64,000 bases of DNA from Veillonella magna DSM 19857. Its GTDB lineage: Bacteria > Bacillota > Negativicutes > Veillonellales > Veillonellaceae. Made by a program: the position numbers and the translations under genes. The stretch is taken from positions 1 through 64,000 of the forward strand of contig NZ_AUAN01000004.1 of assembly GCF_000428745.1 (NCBI RefSeq), written 5' to 3'. This document shows, one piece after another, positions 1-8,437 of the stretch. The notes below the pieces were generated by a model. It was given only the letters and a program-made list of their open reading frames with translations, ran no database searches and had not been told where the DNA came from. Position 1 is the first letter of the stretch. Every line of letters begins with the position of its first letter.

Positions 1-40
1 ACGAAGGGCATTCTTCATAGCTATCACGGTTGGTCTTTTT
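1..40 (+). terminator. Right half of a terminator hairpin cut by the window edge
   Basis: Bases 2-26 are the exact reverse complement of 1348-1372, which lies inside the fchA terminator, and 27-40 continue with 11 of 14 matches ending in a run of five T. By analogy this is the 3' half of a plus-strand terminator for a gene lying left of the window. The left arm is not visible, so this is an inference from the similarity. Confidence 0.45.
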
Positions 41-84
41 GCATTCATAACTACAATTCTATTTTTCTAATCACTAACGACATT

Positions 85-227
85 CGCAATCTTGAGCGGA
101 TGTCCCTTTCTGCGGGTTAGGACAAGCAGTCAGGTCTTACGGATGACGTGCCTACAATGGAGGTATCCCTCTTTTTTCTGTTATGACTTACGCAATCTTG
201 AGTGGATATCCCTTTCTGCAGGTTAGG
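85..227. repeat. Two direct copies of a 37-bp repeat
   Basis: Bases 85-121 and 191-227 are near-identical (starting CGCAATCTTGAG and ending GGTTAGG), 106 bp apart, with about four differences. The spacer between them is unrelated. There are only two copies, so this is not a CRISPR array. The stretch 41-255 holds no credible gene. Confidence 0.7.
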
Positions 228-255
228 GAAAATATAACTATTGGAATCTAATGTA

Positions 256-284
256 TTGATTTATTATAAATGTAACTTTACAAT
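256..284 (+). promoter_or_regulatory. Sigma-A-type promoter of the flavin reductase gene
   Basis: TTGATT (256-261), 17 bp, TACAAT (279-284), which would start transcription near 291, about 74 nt before the ATG at 365. Assigned by eye on consensus and spacing. Confidence 0.45.
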
Positions 285-364
285 ATAAAAGCGAGTTACT
301 TTTCTTATATGGTATCTCGTATTGAAAAAAGAGTTTGTTTGACGTAAAGAGAGGACGGTTTATC

Positions 365-895
365 ATGGTAGATTTCAAAGAAGAGGATTATAAAATTTTC
401 CAGCTATTCGATAAAGACTGGGCTTTGGTTACCGCCGGCTCCATGGATATCTATAATAGTTGCACGTTAAGTTGGGGTGCTTTAGGCTCCATTTGGAACG
501 GTCCCGGTCAAGCCCATCCGGCTGCTACAATTTATGTGCATCCGGCCCGTTATACCAGTGAGTTTTTGAAAAACAACGAGTTCTTTACGTTGAGCTTCTA
601 TGCTCCGGAGTATAAAAAAGCGCTTGCTTATATGGGATCTCATTCCGGTCGCAACGAAGATAAAGCTAAAGGCGCCGGGTTGACGCCAATTGCTTTCGGT
701 AACGGTGTTACTTACGAAGAAGCAAAGGTCACTTTCCTATGTCGCAAGCTGTACATGCATCAATTCAGTCGTGAAGACTTAGCCAAGAATATCCAAGACT
801 ACTATGCAGCTGCGCCCCAAACTTACCCAGACTTCAACGGTGGTTGGCAACCACATTATCAAATTATCGGTGACATAATCGACATCAAGCGCTAA
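365..895 (+). CDS. Flavin reductase-like (flavoredoxin-type) protein
   Basis: This 176-residue protein resembles the flavin reductase-like domain family (FMN-binding split barrel, flavoredoxin/DIM6-NTAB type), which binds FMN and passes electrons to or from small redox partners. Seen: the N-terminal GSMDIYNSCTLSWG segment, aligning with the FMN-phosphate loop of the family, followed by the YVHPARYTSEF and FFTLSFYAPEYKKAL segments typical of these proteins. No signal peptide or membrane segment. The ATG at 365 follows AAGAGAGGA at a good distance; an in-frame TTG at 335 has no ribosome-binding site. It is a single-gene unit with its own promoter and terminator, surrounded by repeats. The physiological substrate is unknown. 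Confidence 0.78.
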   Translation: MVDFKEEDYKIFQLFDKDWALVTAGSMDIYNSCTLSWGALGSIWNGPGQAHPAATIYVHPARYTSEFLKNNEFFTLSFYAPEYKKALAYMGSHSGRNEDKAKGAGLTPIAFGNGVTYEEAKVTFLCRKLYMHQFSREDLAKNIQDYYAAAPQTYPDFNGGWQPHYQIIGDIIDIKR

Positions 896-928
896 TACAG
901 TAAAAATAAATCCTATGTATAATAAAGC

Positions 929-984
929 CCATATATCTTAGCAGACCGATTAGTAAATAACCTGCTTCGATATATGGTTTTTTT
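929..984 (+). terminator. Terminator of the flavin reductase gene
   Basis: CCATATATC (929-937) pairs with GATATATGG (969-977), with an inner AGCAG/CTGCT stem, followed by seven T (978-984). Confidence 0.8.
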
Positions 985-990
985 CCTAAC

Positions 991-1354
991 GACCGGGCTT
1001 AAAACGTCGTATGCAAAAAAAGCCGACTATCTATGTCACTCCCTCTTTAATGACCTGACTAACAAAAGTCGAGGATATAAAAAGACCTCCCTTGATAGCC
1101 TTTCTCTTTATTCCTGACGACCGGGCTTAAGACGTCGTATGTAAAAAAAGCCGGCTATCTATGTCACTCCCTCTCTAATGCCCTGACTAGCAAAAGTCGA
1201 GGATATAAAAAGACCTCCCTTGATAGCCTTTCTCTTTATTCCTGACGACCGGGCTTAAGACGTCGTATGCAAAAAAGCCGGCTATCTATGTCACTCCCTC
1301 TTTAATGCCCTGACTGGCAAAAGTCGAGGATATAAAAAGACCTCCCTTGATAGC
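991..1354. repeat. 128-bp tandem repeat, three copies
   Basis: Units start at 991, 1119 and 1247, each with GACCGGGCTTAA, and are nearly identical; the third is cut at about 1354, where it merges into the fchA terminator. GACCGGGCTT appears a fourth time at 1376 inside that terminator's loop. Each unit carries AGACCTCCCTTGATAGC, the left arm of the fchA terminator, and GACGTCGTATG followed by an A-run and AGCCGGCT. The array therefore looks like amplified terminator-derived intergenic sequence. No open frame of note is present. Confidence 0.9.
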
Positions 1355-1408
1355 TATGAAGAATGCCCTTCGCAAGACCGGGCTTCAAAGAGCTATCAAG
1401 GGAGGTCT
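1338..1408 (-). terminator. fchA terminator (18-bp perfect stem)
   Basis: AGACCTCCCTTGATAGCT (1338-1355) is the exact reverse complement of 1391-1408; on the minus strand the hairpin follows the fchA stop and is followed by TTTTTATA. The 35-nt loop is long and itself contains the sequence repeated at the window's left edge. Confidence 0.85.
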
Positions 1409-1414
1409 AATCAT

Positions 1415-2035
1415 TTACAATACGACTTTTGAAAGTAAGGTCGTTTCCTTTGCATTCACTTCGCTTTCGATGGCTTCCATCTTAGCATTAAGCTCAGCTA
1501 CAAAGGCTTCATCCTTAATGGATCCCAAATTAATTTTTACATTAAGGAACGCACCTTTTACGGCGACCCGCGCATTCATTGCAGCCACGGCACCATCGGT
1601 TACCGCATTTTGATTGCCTTTAGTAATGACTTCCTCGGCTAAGGCAAACAATTCATTTGCCGCCTCACCTACATGGAACGGCACAAGTGCCGCTTCCTTG
1701 GTTGCCGTTTGAATAGCTTCGGAACGAACCGCCTTTTCTTCATCCGTTCCCTTCGGCAATTTAAAAGCGGCCATAATCTTATTAAAAGCATTACTGTCTT
1801 CGTCAATAAAATTAACGAACTTCGTTTTTAATTCGCTTGCCTTTGCCTGTACGGCTTTCATATCGGCTTCCACCGCAGCATACTTTTCTTTCCCGATAGT
1901 AAGAGATGCTACCATTTCTACCAATGCTGCTGCCGATGCCGCATTAAGTGCCGCAATACTACCGCCACCCGGAGCCGGTGAACTGGAACCGGTTTCGTTA
2001 ATAAATGCTTCTACGGATAATCCTTTTAATTCCAT
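1415..2035 (-). CDS. fchA: Formimidoyltetrahydrofolate cyclodeaminase / methenyl-THF cyclohydrolase
   Basis: This 206-residue cytosolic protein belongs to the FTCD_C (cyclodeaminase/cyclohydrolase) family. It converts formimino-THF to methenyl-THF with ammonia release, or hydrolyses methenyl-THF to formyl-THF. Seen: the diagnostic N-terminal SSPAPGGGSIAALNAA loop at residues 17-32 and the long helical body expected for the family; length is normal. It starts 24 bp after fhs, with GGGAGA before its ATG, and is the last gene of the ftcD-fhs-fchA group, ending in a strong terminator. With FtcD and Fhs it completes a route from formiminoglutamate to formate with ATP gain. Cyclodeaminase versus cyclohydrolase preference cannot be told from sequence; the ftcD neighbour favours cyclodeaminase. 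Confidence 0.9.
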   Translation of the reverse strand: MELKGLSVEAFINETGSSSPAPGGGSIAALNAASAAALVEMVASLTIGKEKYAAVEADMKAVQAKASELKTKFVNFIDEDSNAFNKIMAAFKLPKGTDEEKAVRSEAIQTATKEAALVPFHVGEAANELFALAEEVITKGNQNAVTDGAVAAMNARVAVKGAFLNVKINLGSIKDEAFVAELNAKMEAIESEVNAKETTLLSKVVL

Positions 2036-2059
2036 GAATATTCTCCCATTGTTTATATA

Positions 2060-3730
2060 TTAGAAAAGTCCGGTAATCTTGCCATCTTCAGTTACATCCA
2101 TAGCCAAAGCCGCCGGCTTCTTCGGTAACCCCGGCATAACCATAATATTACTGGTTTGGCAAACGATAAAACCTGCCCCGTTAGCTACGCGCACATCCTG
2201 TACAGTAATAGTAAAGTCCTTCGGTGCCCCCAATAAAGTAGGATCATCGCTTAAGGAATACTGTGTTTTAGCCATACAAACAGGCAGTTTATCTAAGCCC
2301 CATGCTTCCAACTGTTGAATTTGCTTCTTTGCATTTGGCGTAAATTCAACACCATTACCACCGTAAATACGTTGTACTACTTTTTCGATTTTTGTCGGAA
2401 TGGGCTCATTAACATCGTACATCATAACCGGTTTAATATCCGTACCTTCTACCATAGCTGCCACCTGTTTAGCCATGTCGATACCGCCGGCACCGCCTTT
2501 TTCCCAGCATTCGTTGAGGGTAACATCTACGCCATAGCTGTCACATTTTTGAAGCAGCATATCGATTTCTGCCGGTGTATCCGTAGCAAATTTATTGATA
2601 GCTACCAAAACCGGTAACCCAAAAGCACGCATATTTTCTACCTGTTTAGCTAAGTTTACAAAGCCTTCGCCAACAGCTTTCGGATTTTCAATACCGAGGT
2701 CCTTCTTTGCTACGCCACCATGCATCTTCAATGCCCGAATCGTAGCAACCAAAACGACCGCATCCGGATAAATATCACCGTAATGACATTTAATATCCAG
2801 GAATTTTTCAGCCCCTAAATCCGCACCGAAGCCGGCTTCCGTAATAACAATATCGCCTAACTTCAAGGCTAATTTAGTCGCCAAAATAGAGTTACAACCA
2901 TGAGCAATATTGGCAAACGGACCACCATGGACGATGGCCGGCGTATGTTCCAAGGTCTGCACCAAATTAGGTTTGATAGCATCCTTCATGAGCATTGCCA
3001 TCGCCCCTTCACAACCCAGTTGATGTACATAGACAGGATCGCCATCAAGATTGCAACCAATAACAATGTTACCGAAGCGGCGTTTCAAATCTTCCAAGCT
3101 CGTTGCCAAGCAAAGGATAGCCATAATTTCCGAGGCAACGGTAATCATAAAACCGTCTTCTCTGGGGAAACCACATACCTTACCGCCTAATCCCACCGTT
3201 ACATGACGAAGCGCCCGATCATTCATATCCATTACACGACGCCAAGAAACTTGACGCACATCGATACGCAATTCATTACCCTGGTGTACATGATTATCTA
3301 TCATGGCTGCCAATAAATTATTAGCCGCTGTAATTGCATGCATATCTCCGGTAAAATGAAGGTTAATATCTTCCATTGGTACTACTTGAGCATAGCCACC
3401 ACCGGCAGCGCCTCCTTTAATACCGAACACCGGTCCCAGCGATGGTTCGCGTAAAGCGATAATTGCGTTCTTACCTATTTTATTCAGCGCCTGACCGAGA
3501 CCAATGCTGGTCGTCGATTTACCTTCGCCGGCCGGTGTAGGCGTAATAGCCGTTACCAACACCAATTTACCATCCGGTCGATCCTTAAGACGATTAAAAA
3601 TATCCAAGGATACTTTCGCCTTATAATGACCGTACTGTTCCAGCTCTTCCGGTTTAATTCCGCAGTTGTCGGCAATGGTTGTTATCGGCTCCATTACGTT
3701 CTGTTGCGCAATTTCAATATCGCTTAACAT
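2060..3730 (-). CDS. fhs: Formate--tetrahydrofolate ligase
   Basis: Formyl-THF synthetase catalyses formate + ATP + THF to formyl-THF + ADP + Pi, and is reversible, so fermenters can use it to make ATP. Seen: the P-loop [18 protein letters not shown] near residue 65, and [20 protein letters not shown] and HFTGDMHAI typical of the family; 556 residues, the normal size for the homotetrameric bacterial enzyme. The frame is open 29 codons further upstream, but the ATG at 3730 has GGGAGGTG before it and matches the family N-terminus. It lies between ftcD and fchA on the same strand, placing it in formimino-group catabolism; it may also supply formyl-THF for purine synthesis. Confidence 0.97.
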   Translation of the reverse strand: MLSDIEIAQQNVMEPITTIADNCGIKPEELEQYGHYKAKVSLDIFNRLKDRPDGKLVLVTAITPTPAGEGKSTTSIGLGQALNKIGKNAIIALREPSLGPVFGIKGGAAGGGYAQVVPMEDINLHFTGDMHAITAANNLLAAMIDNHVHQGNELRIDVRQVSWRRVMDMNDRALRHVTVGLGGKVCGFPREDGFMITVASEIMAILCLATSLEDLKRRFGNIVIGCNLDGDPVYVHQLGCEGAMAMLMKDAIKPNLVQTLEHTPAIVHGGPFANIAHGCNSILATKLALKLGDIVITEAGFGADLGAEKFLDIKCHYGDIYPDAVVLVATIRALKMHGGVAKKDLGIENPKAVGEGFVNLAKQVENMRAFGLPVLVAINKFATDTPAEIDMLLQKCDSYGVDVTLNECWEKGGAGGIDMAKQVAAMVEGTDIKPVMMYDVNEPIPTKIEKVVQRIYGGNGVEFTPNAKKQIQQLEAWGLDKLPVCMAKTQYSLSDDPTLLGAPKDFTITVQDVRVANGAGFIVCQTSNIMVMPGLPKKPAALAMDVTEDGKITGLF

Positions 3731-3928
3731 GCGAGCACCTCCCATAATCTTCTCAATCTGAGTATCCACTGTAATAGTAACCACAAACAGTATCGGTGCC
3801 ATCCGTAAGAACGGCAATACACCTACGATAACCTTTCAAACAAAAGAGTATCATCTTAAAGCAAGTCCTACCGGATAGCACACCTATACATTGTCACATA
3901 TACAACATTGTATTACTAATTAACACGA

Positions 3929-4822
3929 TTAATCAAGTAGCTGTTTTTCTAAAATCTGATTAATATCAAAGTTTTCAATCTGTAGGTAATACTCAGCTGC
4001 CATCAAGAGGGATTTCATCGGTACGGTGCCGATAATTTCACTGCCCACTACGCTGACGCCATAGCGACGAGCTTCCATCTTAATCATTTCAAAGGCTTGG
4101 TATACAGCGGATTTTTCATAGTTAACAAGGTTCATCGATACCTGTACTTGGTTGCGTTCTTCCAGCATAACTCCCATGGCCTTCACATAGCGCAAGCCAC
4201 CGCCGATATGGCGCACCTTCTTAGCGATAGCATCGGCAATCGATAGGTCACTAGTGTTAAGATTTACATTAAACGCTACCAATGCAGCGCGTGCCCCTAC
4301 AGCAGAGCAGCCGGATTTTTCATTCATTTCTGCCGGTCCATAGTCCGGTACCCATTCGGGATCCTTAATTTTTTCAAAGAAGCCTTCATACTGGCCTTTA
4401 CGTACGGAAGCTAAGTTACGACGAGCTTCTTTCGTGCAAGCATCTTCATACAAATATACGGGAATGCCCATATCACCATACGCTTTGCCTACCGTATTGG
4501 CAATAGCCACACATTCTTCCATGGTTACTTCGGATACCGGTGTAAACGGTACAACGTCAACGGCACCAAAACGCGGATGAGCCCCTTCATGAGTGCGCAT
4601 GTCAATGAGTTCGATAGCTACCTTGGCCATGTTAATAGCTGCTTCCGTAACAGCTTCCGGCGAACCAATAATAGTCACTACCGAACGGTTATGGTCAGCA
4701 TCGCTGGAATAATCCAAAATACGAAGATTTTTAATTTTACGTGCTTCGTCAACGATTTTTTCCACCTTAGCCTTATCGCGGCCTTCACTGAAATTCGGGA
4801 CAAATTCAACTAGCTTTGCCAT
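3929..4822 (-). CDS. ftcD: Glutamate formimidoyltransferase
   Basis: This 297-residue protein corresponds to the formiminotransferase half of mammalian FTCD; it moves the formimino group of formiminoglutamate to THF, freeing glutamate. Seen: start VEFVPNFSEGRD, then the GAHPRFGAVDVVPF segment (around residues 80-93) that marks the family's active site, and MNLVNYEKSAVY. The ATG follows GGAGGATG. The cyclodeaminase half is encoded separately by fchA two genes downstream, with fhs between them. It is probably the first gene of the operon; a promoter with overlapping twin palindromes lies just upstream, and hutD is divergent. No hutH, hutU or hutI is visible here, so the formiminoglutamate source must be encoded elsewhere or imported. 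Confidence 0.95.
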   Translation of the reverse strand: MAKLVEFVPNFSEGRDKAKVEKIVDEARKIKNLRILDYSSDADHNRSVVTIIGSPEAVTEAAINMAKVAIELIDMRTHEGAHPRFGAVDVVPFTPVSEVTMEECVAIANTVGKAYGDMGIPVYLYEDACTKEARRNLASVRKGQYEGFFEKIKDPEWVPDYGPAEMNEKSGCSAVGARAALVAFNVNLNTSDLSIADAIAKKVRHIGGGLRYVKAMGVMLEERNQVQVSMNLVNYEKSAVYQAFEMIKMEARRYGVSVVGSEIIGTVPMKSLLMAAEYYLQIENFDINQILEKQLLD

Positions 4823-4867
4823 AATACTACATCCTCCAGTCTTTTATACAGGTTCAAATGATTCTTC

Positions 4868-4906
4868 ATACCGTATATCATACCGTATGTTCTTTGTTAC
4901 GTCTAA
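4868..4906 (-). promoter_or_regulatory. ftcD promoter with twin palindromic operator
   Basis: On the minus strand TTAGAC (4906-4901), 18 bp, TATGAT (4882-4877). Two copies of CATACCGTAT (4868-4877 and 4880-4889 on the plus strand), the second extending to the palindrome CATACCGTATG, overlap the -10 element. Their placement suggests a repressor site. The bound protein is unknown. Confidence 0.4.
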
Positions 4907-5045
4907 TGTTACATCAAATATCGACTAAAAAACGTCTATCACAATTTTGAATATTGATTTAATTTTTTGACCCATTTCAGACGTACGGGTTTTATAGTGT
5001 AGTCAGCGAGATAAGTTTGCTGATAATTATATTCGGGAGGGCTTC

Positions 5046-5633
5046 ATGGAAATTACTGTCATTCCCCGTCAACGGGCGTTTTCCTCAACTTGGTCCGGTG
5101 GCACTACCACCGAGTTCTTTATCTCTCCTCACCAAAGCTCTTATCAAAAAAGAGACTTTGACATACGGATAAGCTCGGCTACAGTAGACCTTAATGAATC
5201 AGAATTTACCGTACTTTCCGGATATGATCGCATAATTACTCCGCTAACCAATCAATTGTACCTTTCCTTTCAAGAGACAGCGGACACCTATCACCTACAG
5301 CCATTGGATTTGGCTTTCTTTGATGGGGCTCACCATACGCATTGCGTGGGACGGGCCACCGACTTTAATGTGATGGTCCGCAAAGGCTTGAAGGCAACGG
5401 CAGATGTCCTCACAACGTCTACCTATCTCAAACCTGCAGCACATAGCTTTATCTATGTGCCAAGCCTTCAGCCTTCCCCTCTGCGGGGATCGTATTTGGA
5501 GCACAAACGACTACAAGGTGACACACTATATCATTTCACGCGGCAAAGTTCTCCGGCCTATCTTCATTTAGAAGAGTCGGGCTTACGCATCCTCTATGTC
5601 ACAGTAGACAACGGTTCCGTTTCACTTCGGTAA
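5046..5633 (+). CDS. hutD: HutD/Ves family protein
   Basis: This 195-residue protein belongs to the HutD family of cupin-fold proteins found with histidine-utilisation genes; HutD is thought to limit or govern hut expression, but its biochemistry is unsettled. Seen: the N-terminal block FSSTWSGGTTTEFFISP (residues 12-28), characteristic of the family, then FDIRISSATVD and a central LDLAFFDGAHHTHCVGRATDFNVM segment matching the second cupin motif. The ATG follows GGGAGGGC. It is transcribed divergently from ftcD-fhs-fchA, so context links it to formiminoglutamate or histidine catabolism. It ends in a strong bidirectional terminator. Confidence 0.8.
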   Translation: MEITVIPRQRAFSSTWSGGTTTEFFISPHQSSYQKRDFDIRISSATVDLNESEFTVLSGYDRIITPLTNQLYLSFQETADTYHLQPLDLAFFDGAHHTHCVGRATDFNVMVRKGLKATADVLTTSTYLKPAAHSFIYVPSLQPSPLRGSYLEHKRLQGDTLYHFTRQSSPAYLHLEESGLRILYVTVDNGSVSLR

Positions 5634-5726
5634 AATTGCCGCAACGTTATAACCACACGCGTTGTTGTGCATTTTTATATATCGTATAGACTACCACTCT
5701 ATACATACTCCATCTTCTTTACAAAC

Positions 5727-5760
5727 AAAAGACCTCGGGCCTCCACGCTCGAGGTCTTTT
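5727..5760. terminator. Bidirectional terminator after hutD
   Basis: AAAAGACCTCG (5727-5737) pairs perfectly with CGAGGTCTTTT (5750-5760) around a 12-nt loop; A-run and T-run make it usable on both strands. Confidence 0.85.
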
Positions 5761-5876
5761 GTTGTATGTATGTGACCGATGCTTCACTGCTTAATTTTTC
5801 CTATAAAGAAATACGATACTATAAAGTAAAACGATATTCCATCTCCTCAAAAACGATGCATATATATTGAAGTCAT

Positions 5877-5951
5877 AAAAAATAGTAGCCCATCAACCTA
5901 AGTAATACTCTTCATAAGACTGAGCTTCCGCTGTCGATAGGCTACTTTTTT
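5877..5951. terminator. Terminator downstream of the TusA-like gene
   Basis: AGTAGCC (5884-5890) pairs with GGCTACT (5940-5946), flanked by an A-run on the left and a T-run on the right. It serves the minus-strand gene ending at 6011. The 49-nt loop is long. Confidence 0.6.
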
Positions 5952-6010
5952 ATCCCCATGTACAAAATATATGATCAACTATATGATCACTGTTTTATCT
6001 ACACATGCTT

Positions 6011-6235
6011 TTATTTTTTCACAGTAATTTTCCACCCGGTCTTCAGCTTTTCAAAGCTTACTACATCATGTCCGTGTTCCTGACAATAGTTTGGTAAATT
6101 CACCGTAGCCTCGGGGCAGGTAAATTCTACTTCTACGATATCTCCCGCCTGTAGCGGTTCTAATGCCTCTTTCATTTTCATCAACGGAACGGGACAATCC
6201 AAACCTTTCGTATCAATTGTAATCACTTGAGCCAT
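6011..6235 (-). CDS. TusA/YeeD-family sulfurtransferase
   Basis: This 74-residue cytosolic protein of the SirA/TusA family carries sulfur as a persulfide on a conserved cysteine. Seen: the family signature LDCPVPLMKMKEAL with CPxP at Cys14, and further cysteines at TCPEA and YCQEHGH. The ATG at 6235 is chosen because AAGGAGG ends 8 nt before it; upstream in-frame ATGs are too close to the site. It lies 104 bp downstream of a YeeE-type membrane protein on the same strand. That pairing matches the TsuA-TsuB (YeeE-YeeD) thiosulfate uptake system, in which the TusA-like partner takes the sulfur after import. A role in selenium handling is the main alternative. Confidence 0.88.
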   Translation of the reverse strand: MAQVITIDTKGLDCPVPLMKMKEALEPLQAGDIVEVEFTCPEATVNLPNYCQEHGHDVVSFEKLKTGWKITVKK

Positions 6236-6339
6236 TATCATAACCTCCTTATTACACACCTAATTTATTACTCATTTGTATTACTTGTTCTCTCAAAATT
6301 ATTATTTACTGCATACCCATAGATATAACGTCATTGCTG

Positions 6340-6978
6340 TCAGCTTTGCTGAACCTTATCGCGATTACGCATCAAATACAACCTGGTAGCCGTCCAAACA
6401 CCAAGATAAATGAACACCAATGAGTACCAAGCTTTCATTGAAAATTGCGATGTACCAACCATAACATTTCCTACAAAGCATCCCGATGCCCATACAGCAC
6501 CTATCCCCATCAATACACTACCGATGACAGTTAATACCATAGGTTTTGCTTTTGGACGTACAACAGCAATCGTATTAAGCTGTCCCGTAATTGATTTAAG
6601 TGCTCCCACTTTAGCCGTATAGGCGCTGACGGTAAATACGGCTACCGATAACCAGCCAATCAATCGGCCATCACCGCACTTTATCAACGAGGAAGCAATA
6701 CACCCATTACAAAGCACCGCACCGATACCGAACATCAGACTCCCCAAGGCAATTCGAAATAGCGAAAACGGTGCTAATGCCGGTGCCGCCACTGCTTCAC
6801 TGCCTACTAACCCAAAATACAAAAACGCTTCTGTAAAAATGATGGCCGGAATATAAATAAAATTATACGTCCGACCTTCCATCACGATATCGCGTGTAAT
6901 CCCTGTAGCACAAAATCGACTGCGTTTTAAGAAGTATCCAAACAATACACCGAACAACAATCCCGATAATAAATGCAT
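6340..6978 (-). CDS. YeeE/YedE-type (TsuA-like) sulfur transport membrane protein, compact
   Basis: The family (sulf_transp, YeeE/YedE) forms a membrane channel that admits thiosulfate through conserved cysteine gates. Seen: an N-terminal hydrophobic segment followed by KRSRFCATG, then LMFGIGAVLCNGCIAS and LMGIGAVWASGCFVG, the two cysteine-bearing pseudo-repeats of the family, and five to six hydrophobic segments. At 212 residues it is far shorter than the usual 350-400, so it is a compact form; both pseudo-repeat halves are represented and the frame is intact. The ATG follows GGAGGAG. It is paired with the downstream TusA-like gene, supporting thiosulfate or related sulfur uptake. Substrate is inferred from family and context only. 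Confidence 0.8.
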   Translation of the reverse strand: MHLLSGLLFGVLFGYFLKRSRFCATGITRDIVMEGRTYNFIYIPAIIFTEAFLYFGLVGSEAVAAPALAPFSLFRIALGSLMFGIGAVLCNGCIASSLIKCGDGRLIGWLSVAVFTVSAYTAKVGALKSITGQLNTIAVVRPKAKPMVLTVIGSVLMGIGAVWASGCFVGNVMVGTSQFSMKAWYSLVFIYLGVWTATRLYLMRNRDKVQQS

Positions 6979-7025
6979 CCCATCTCCTCCTACCTATGCT
7001 TAATTGTTTATTAGCTTGTATTATC

Positions 7026-7054
7026 ATAATAACCGATACTCCAAGTAATCACAA
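7026..7054 (-). promoter_or_regulatory. Promoter of the YeeE-TusA pair
   Basis: Minus strand TTGTGA (7054-7049), 17 bp, TATTAT (7031-7026), about 45 nt before the start codon of the transporter. Confidence 0.35.
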
Positions 7055-7238
7055 TTTTGAAATTCAAATAAGAGCTTAGCATTTATTATACTTTCCTATA
7101 AATCACACAACCTTACCGATTACGCAAAAAAGTGTATCTACACTGACAAAATATAAATACGCTCTTCATATATCTTTTGTTATCCATCCGTGATATGATA
7201 GTACGTAAGCGTAACCATTGTTAGAAAGGATGTATATC

Positions 7239-8126
7239 ATGAATACGTTAACTCGCACCACAGTGAAGGATTTTCTAATTCCTTATGTGGCCACTTTTGT
7301 CGGTTGTTTACTGGTTGCTATTGCAGTAAACGCCTTTTTTGTTCCATTCCAACTCTTAAGCAGTGGCATCAGTGGGGTAGCTATTATCATTTATTATATT
7401 TTCAATATGCCTATCGGCATGGCTATCTTTCTTCTCAATATCCCAATCATGATTGCTTGCTACAAATTTATGGGGCGCAGCTATACCATCGTAAGTATCG
7501 TCGGCACCGGTATCTTATCCGTGCTCGTTGATGCTACCGCCTTTTTATCCGAGTGGCATCTCATCCACGATGCGATGACTTCCTGTATTACCGGTGGTTT
7601 ACTCTCCGGTATTGGCTTTGGGATTATTTACAAGTACGACGGCAACAGCGGCGGTCTCGACGTAGTAGGGGCCATTGTCAAAAAATTTTATTCCTTAGAA
7701 ATGGGTACGGCCGTCATGATTATCAACACGGTTATCCTTTTCTGGGCGGCCTATTTATTCTCCTTGGAAAAAGCAATTCTTACCTTTGTATCCATTTATA
7801 TTACTGCCGTCATTACCAACAAAGTGGTCTTGGGCATGAAACAACGCAAAGCGATCATTATCATTTCCAGTAAGCCGGAAAAAATTGCACAGCTCCTCAT
7901 TCACTATGTCGGACGCGGCGTTACCTTCTTTCACGGCGAAGGTGCCTACACCAGCCAGGAAAAGCAGGTCATCTACAGCGTAATTAAGTTGACCGAGGTT
8001 GCCAAGGTAAAAGCTATCATCAACCGCGTAGATCCTCAAGCCTTTATGACAATCAGCGATGCATCGGAAGTTGTGGGACAAGGCTTTACACTTCCTTTAG
8101 CACCACCGCCGACAAAACATATTTAA
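7239..8126 (+). CDS. YitT family membrane protein (DUF161 + DUF2179)
   Basis: This 295-residue protein has five to six hydrophobic segments in the first two thirds (DUF161) and a soluble C-terminal domain from about residue 205 (DUF2179, KAIIIISSKPEKIAQ onward). Seen: SSGISGVAIIIYYIFNMPIG and DGNSGGLDVVGAIV, typical of YitT proteins. The family is widespread in Firmicutes; its transported substrate or function is not established. The ATG at 7239 has GAAAGGA before it. It forms a single-gene unit between the sulfur transporter promoter region and a bidirectional terminator. A paralogue lies at 45210-46265. Confidence 0.88.
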   Translation: MNTLTRTTVKDFLIPYVATFVGCLLVAIAVNAFFVPFQLLSSGISGVAIIIYYIFNMPIGMAIFLLNIPIMIACYKFMGRSYTIVSIVGTGILSVLVDATAFLSEWHLIHDAMTSCITGGLLSGIGFGIIYKYDGNSGGLDVVGAIVKKFYSLEMGTAVMIINTVILFWAAYLFSLEKAILTFVSIYITAVITNKVVLGMKQRKAIIIISSKPEKIAQLLIHYVGRGVTFFHGEGAYTSQEKQVIYSVIKLTEVAKVKAIINRVDPQAFMTISDASEVVGQGFTLPLAPPPTKHI

Positions 8127-8257
8127 AGGCTGTAGGCATACTGCTTGATGAATTGTATTGGAATCACATGGACTACTCCTCATCCACGCTATATATCCAA
8201 CTTTTATGTGCCGGCCTTTACTCCATATAAATTATATGACTAATGAAAAAATTATAA

Positions 8258-8302
8258 TGAAAAAGATAGGTCACGAAATTATTTTCATGACCTATCTTTT
8301 TT
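8258..8302. terminator. Bidirectional terminator after the YitT gene
   Basis: AAAAAGATAGGTCA (8260-8273) pairs perfectly with TGACCTATCTTTTT (8288-8301), loop 14 nt. Confidence 0.88.
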
Positions 8303-8437
8303 ATATCGGTGACTACAGTTCCATCAGCGACTATAGCTACCATTCACATTTCATTATATCGCGATACACCTACACATTATATCGCAGTGCAATTACACAT
8401 TCTATCACGGTGCAATCGCAGCATCGTCGTGTACTAG
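8303..8437. repeat. Degenerate about 22-bp direct repeats between convergent genes
   Basis: The stretch after the terminator holds two to three degenerate copies of CACATTATATCGCAGTGCAAT (clearest at 8373 and 8395). I see no gene or further signal here. Confidence 0.4.

Noticed and set aside
85-1354. CRISPR array
   Set aside because: Repeats are 37 bp (two copies) or 128 bp in direct tandem without variable spacers; no cas genes.
3731-3928. THF riboswitch before fhs
   Set aside because: Region searched by eye; the conserved core was not recognisable.
5667-5870. Open frame downstream of hutD
   Set aside because: It runs through a clear terminator hairpin, has no ribosome-binding site and an unnatural composition.
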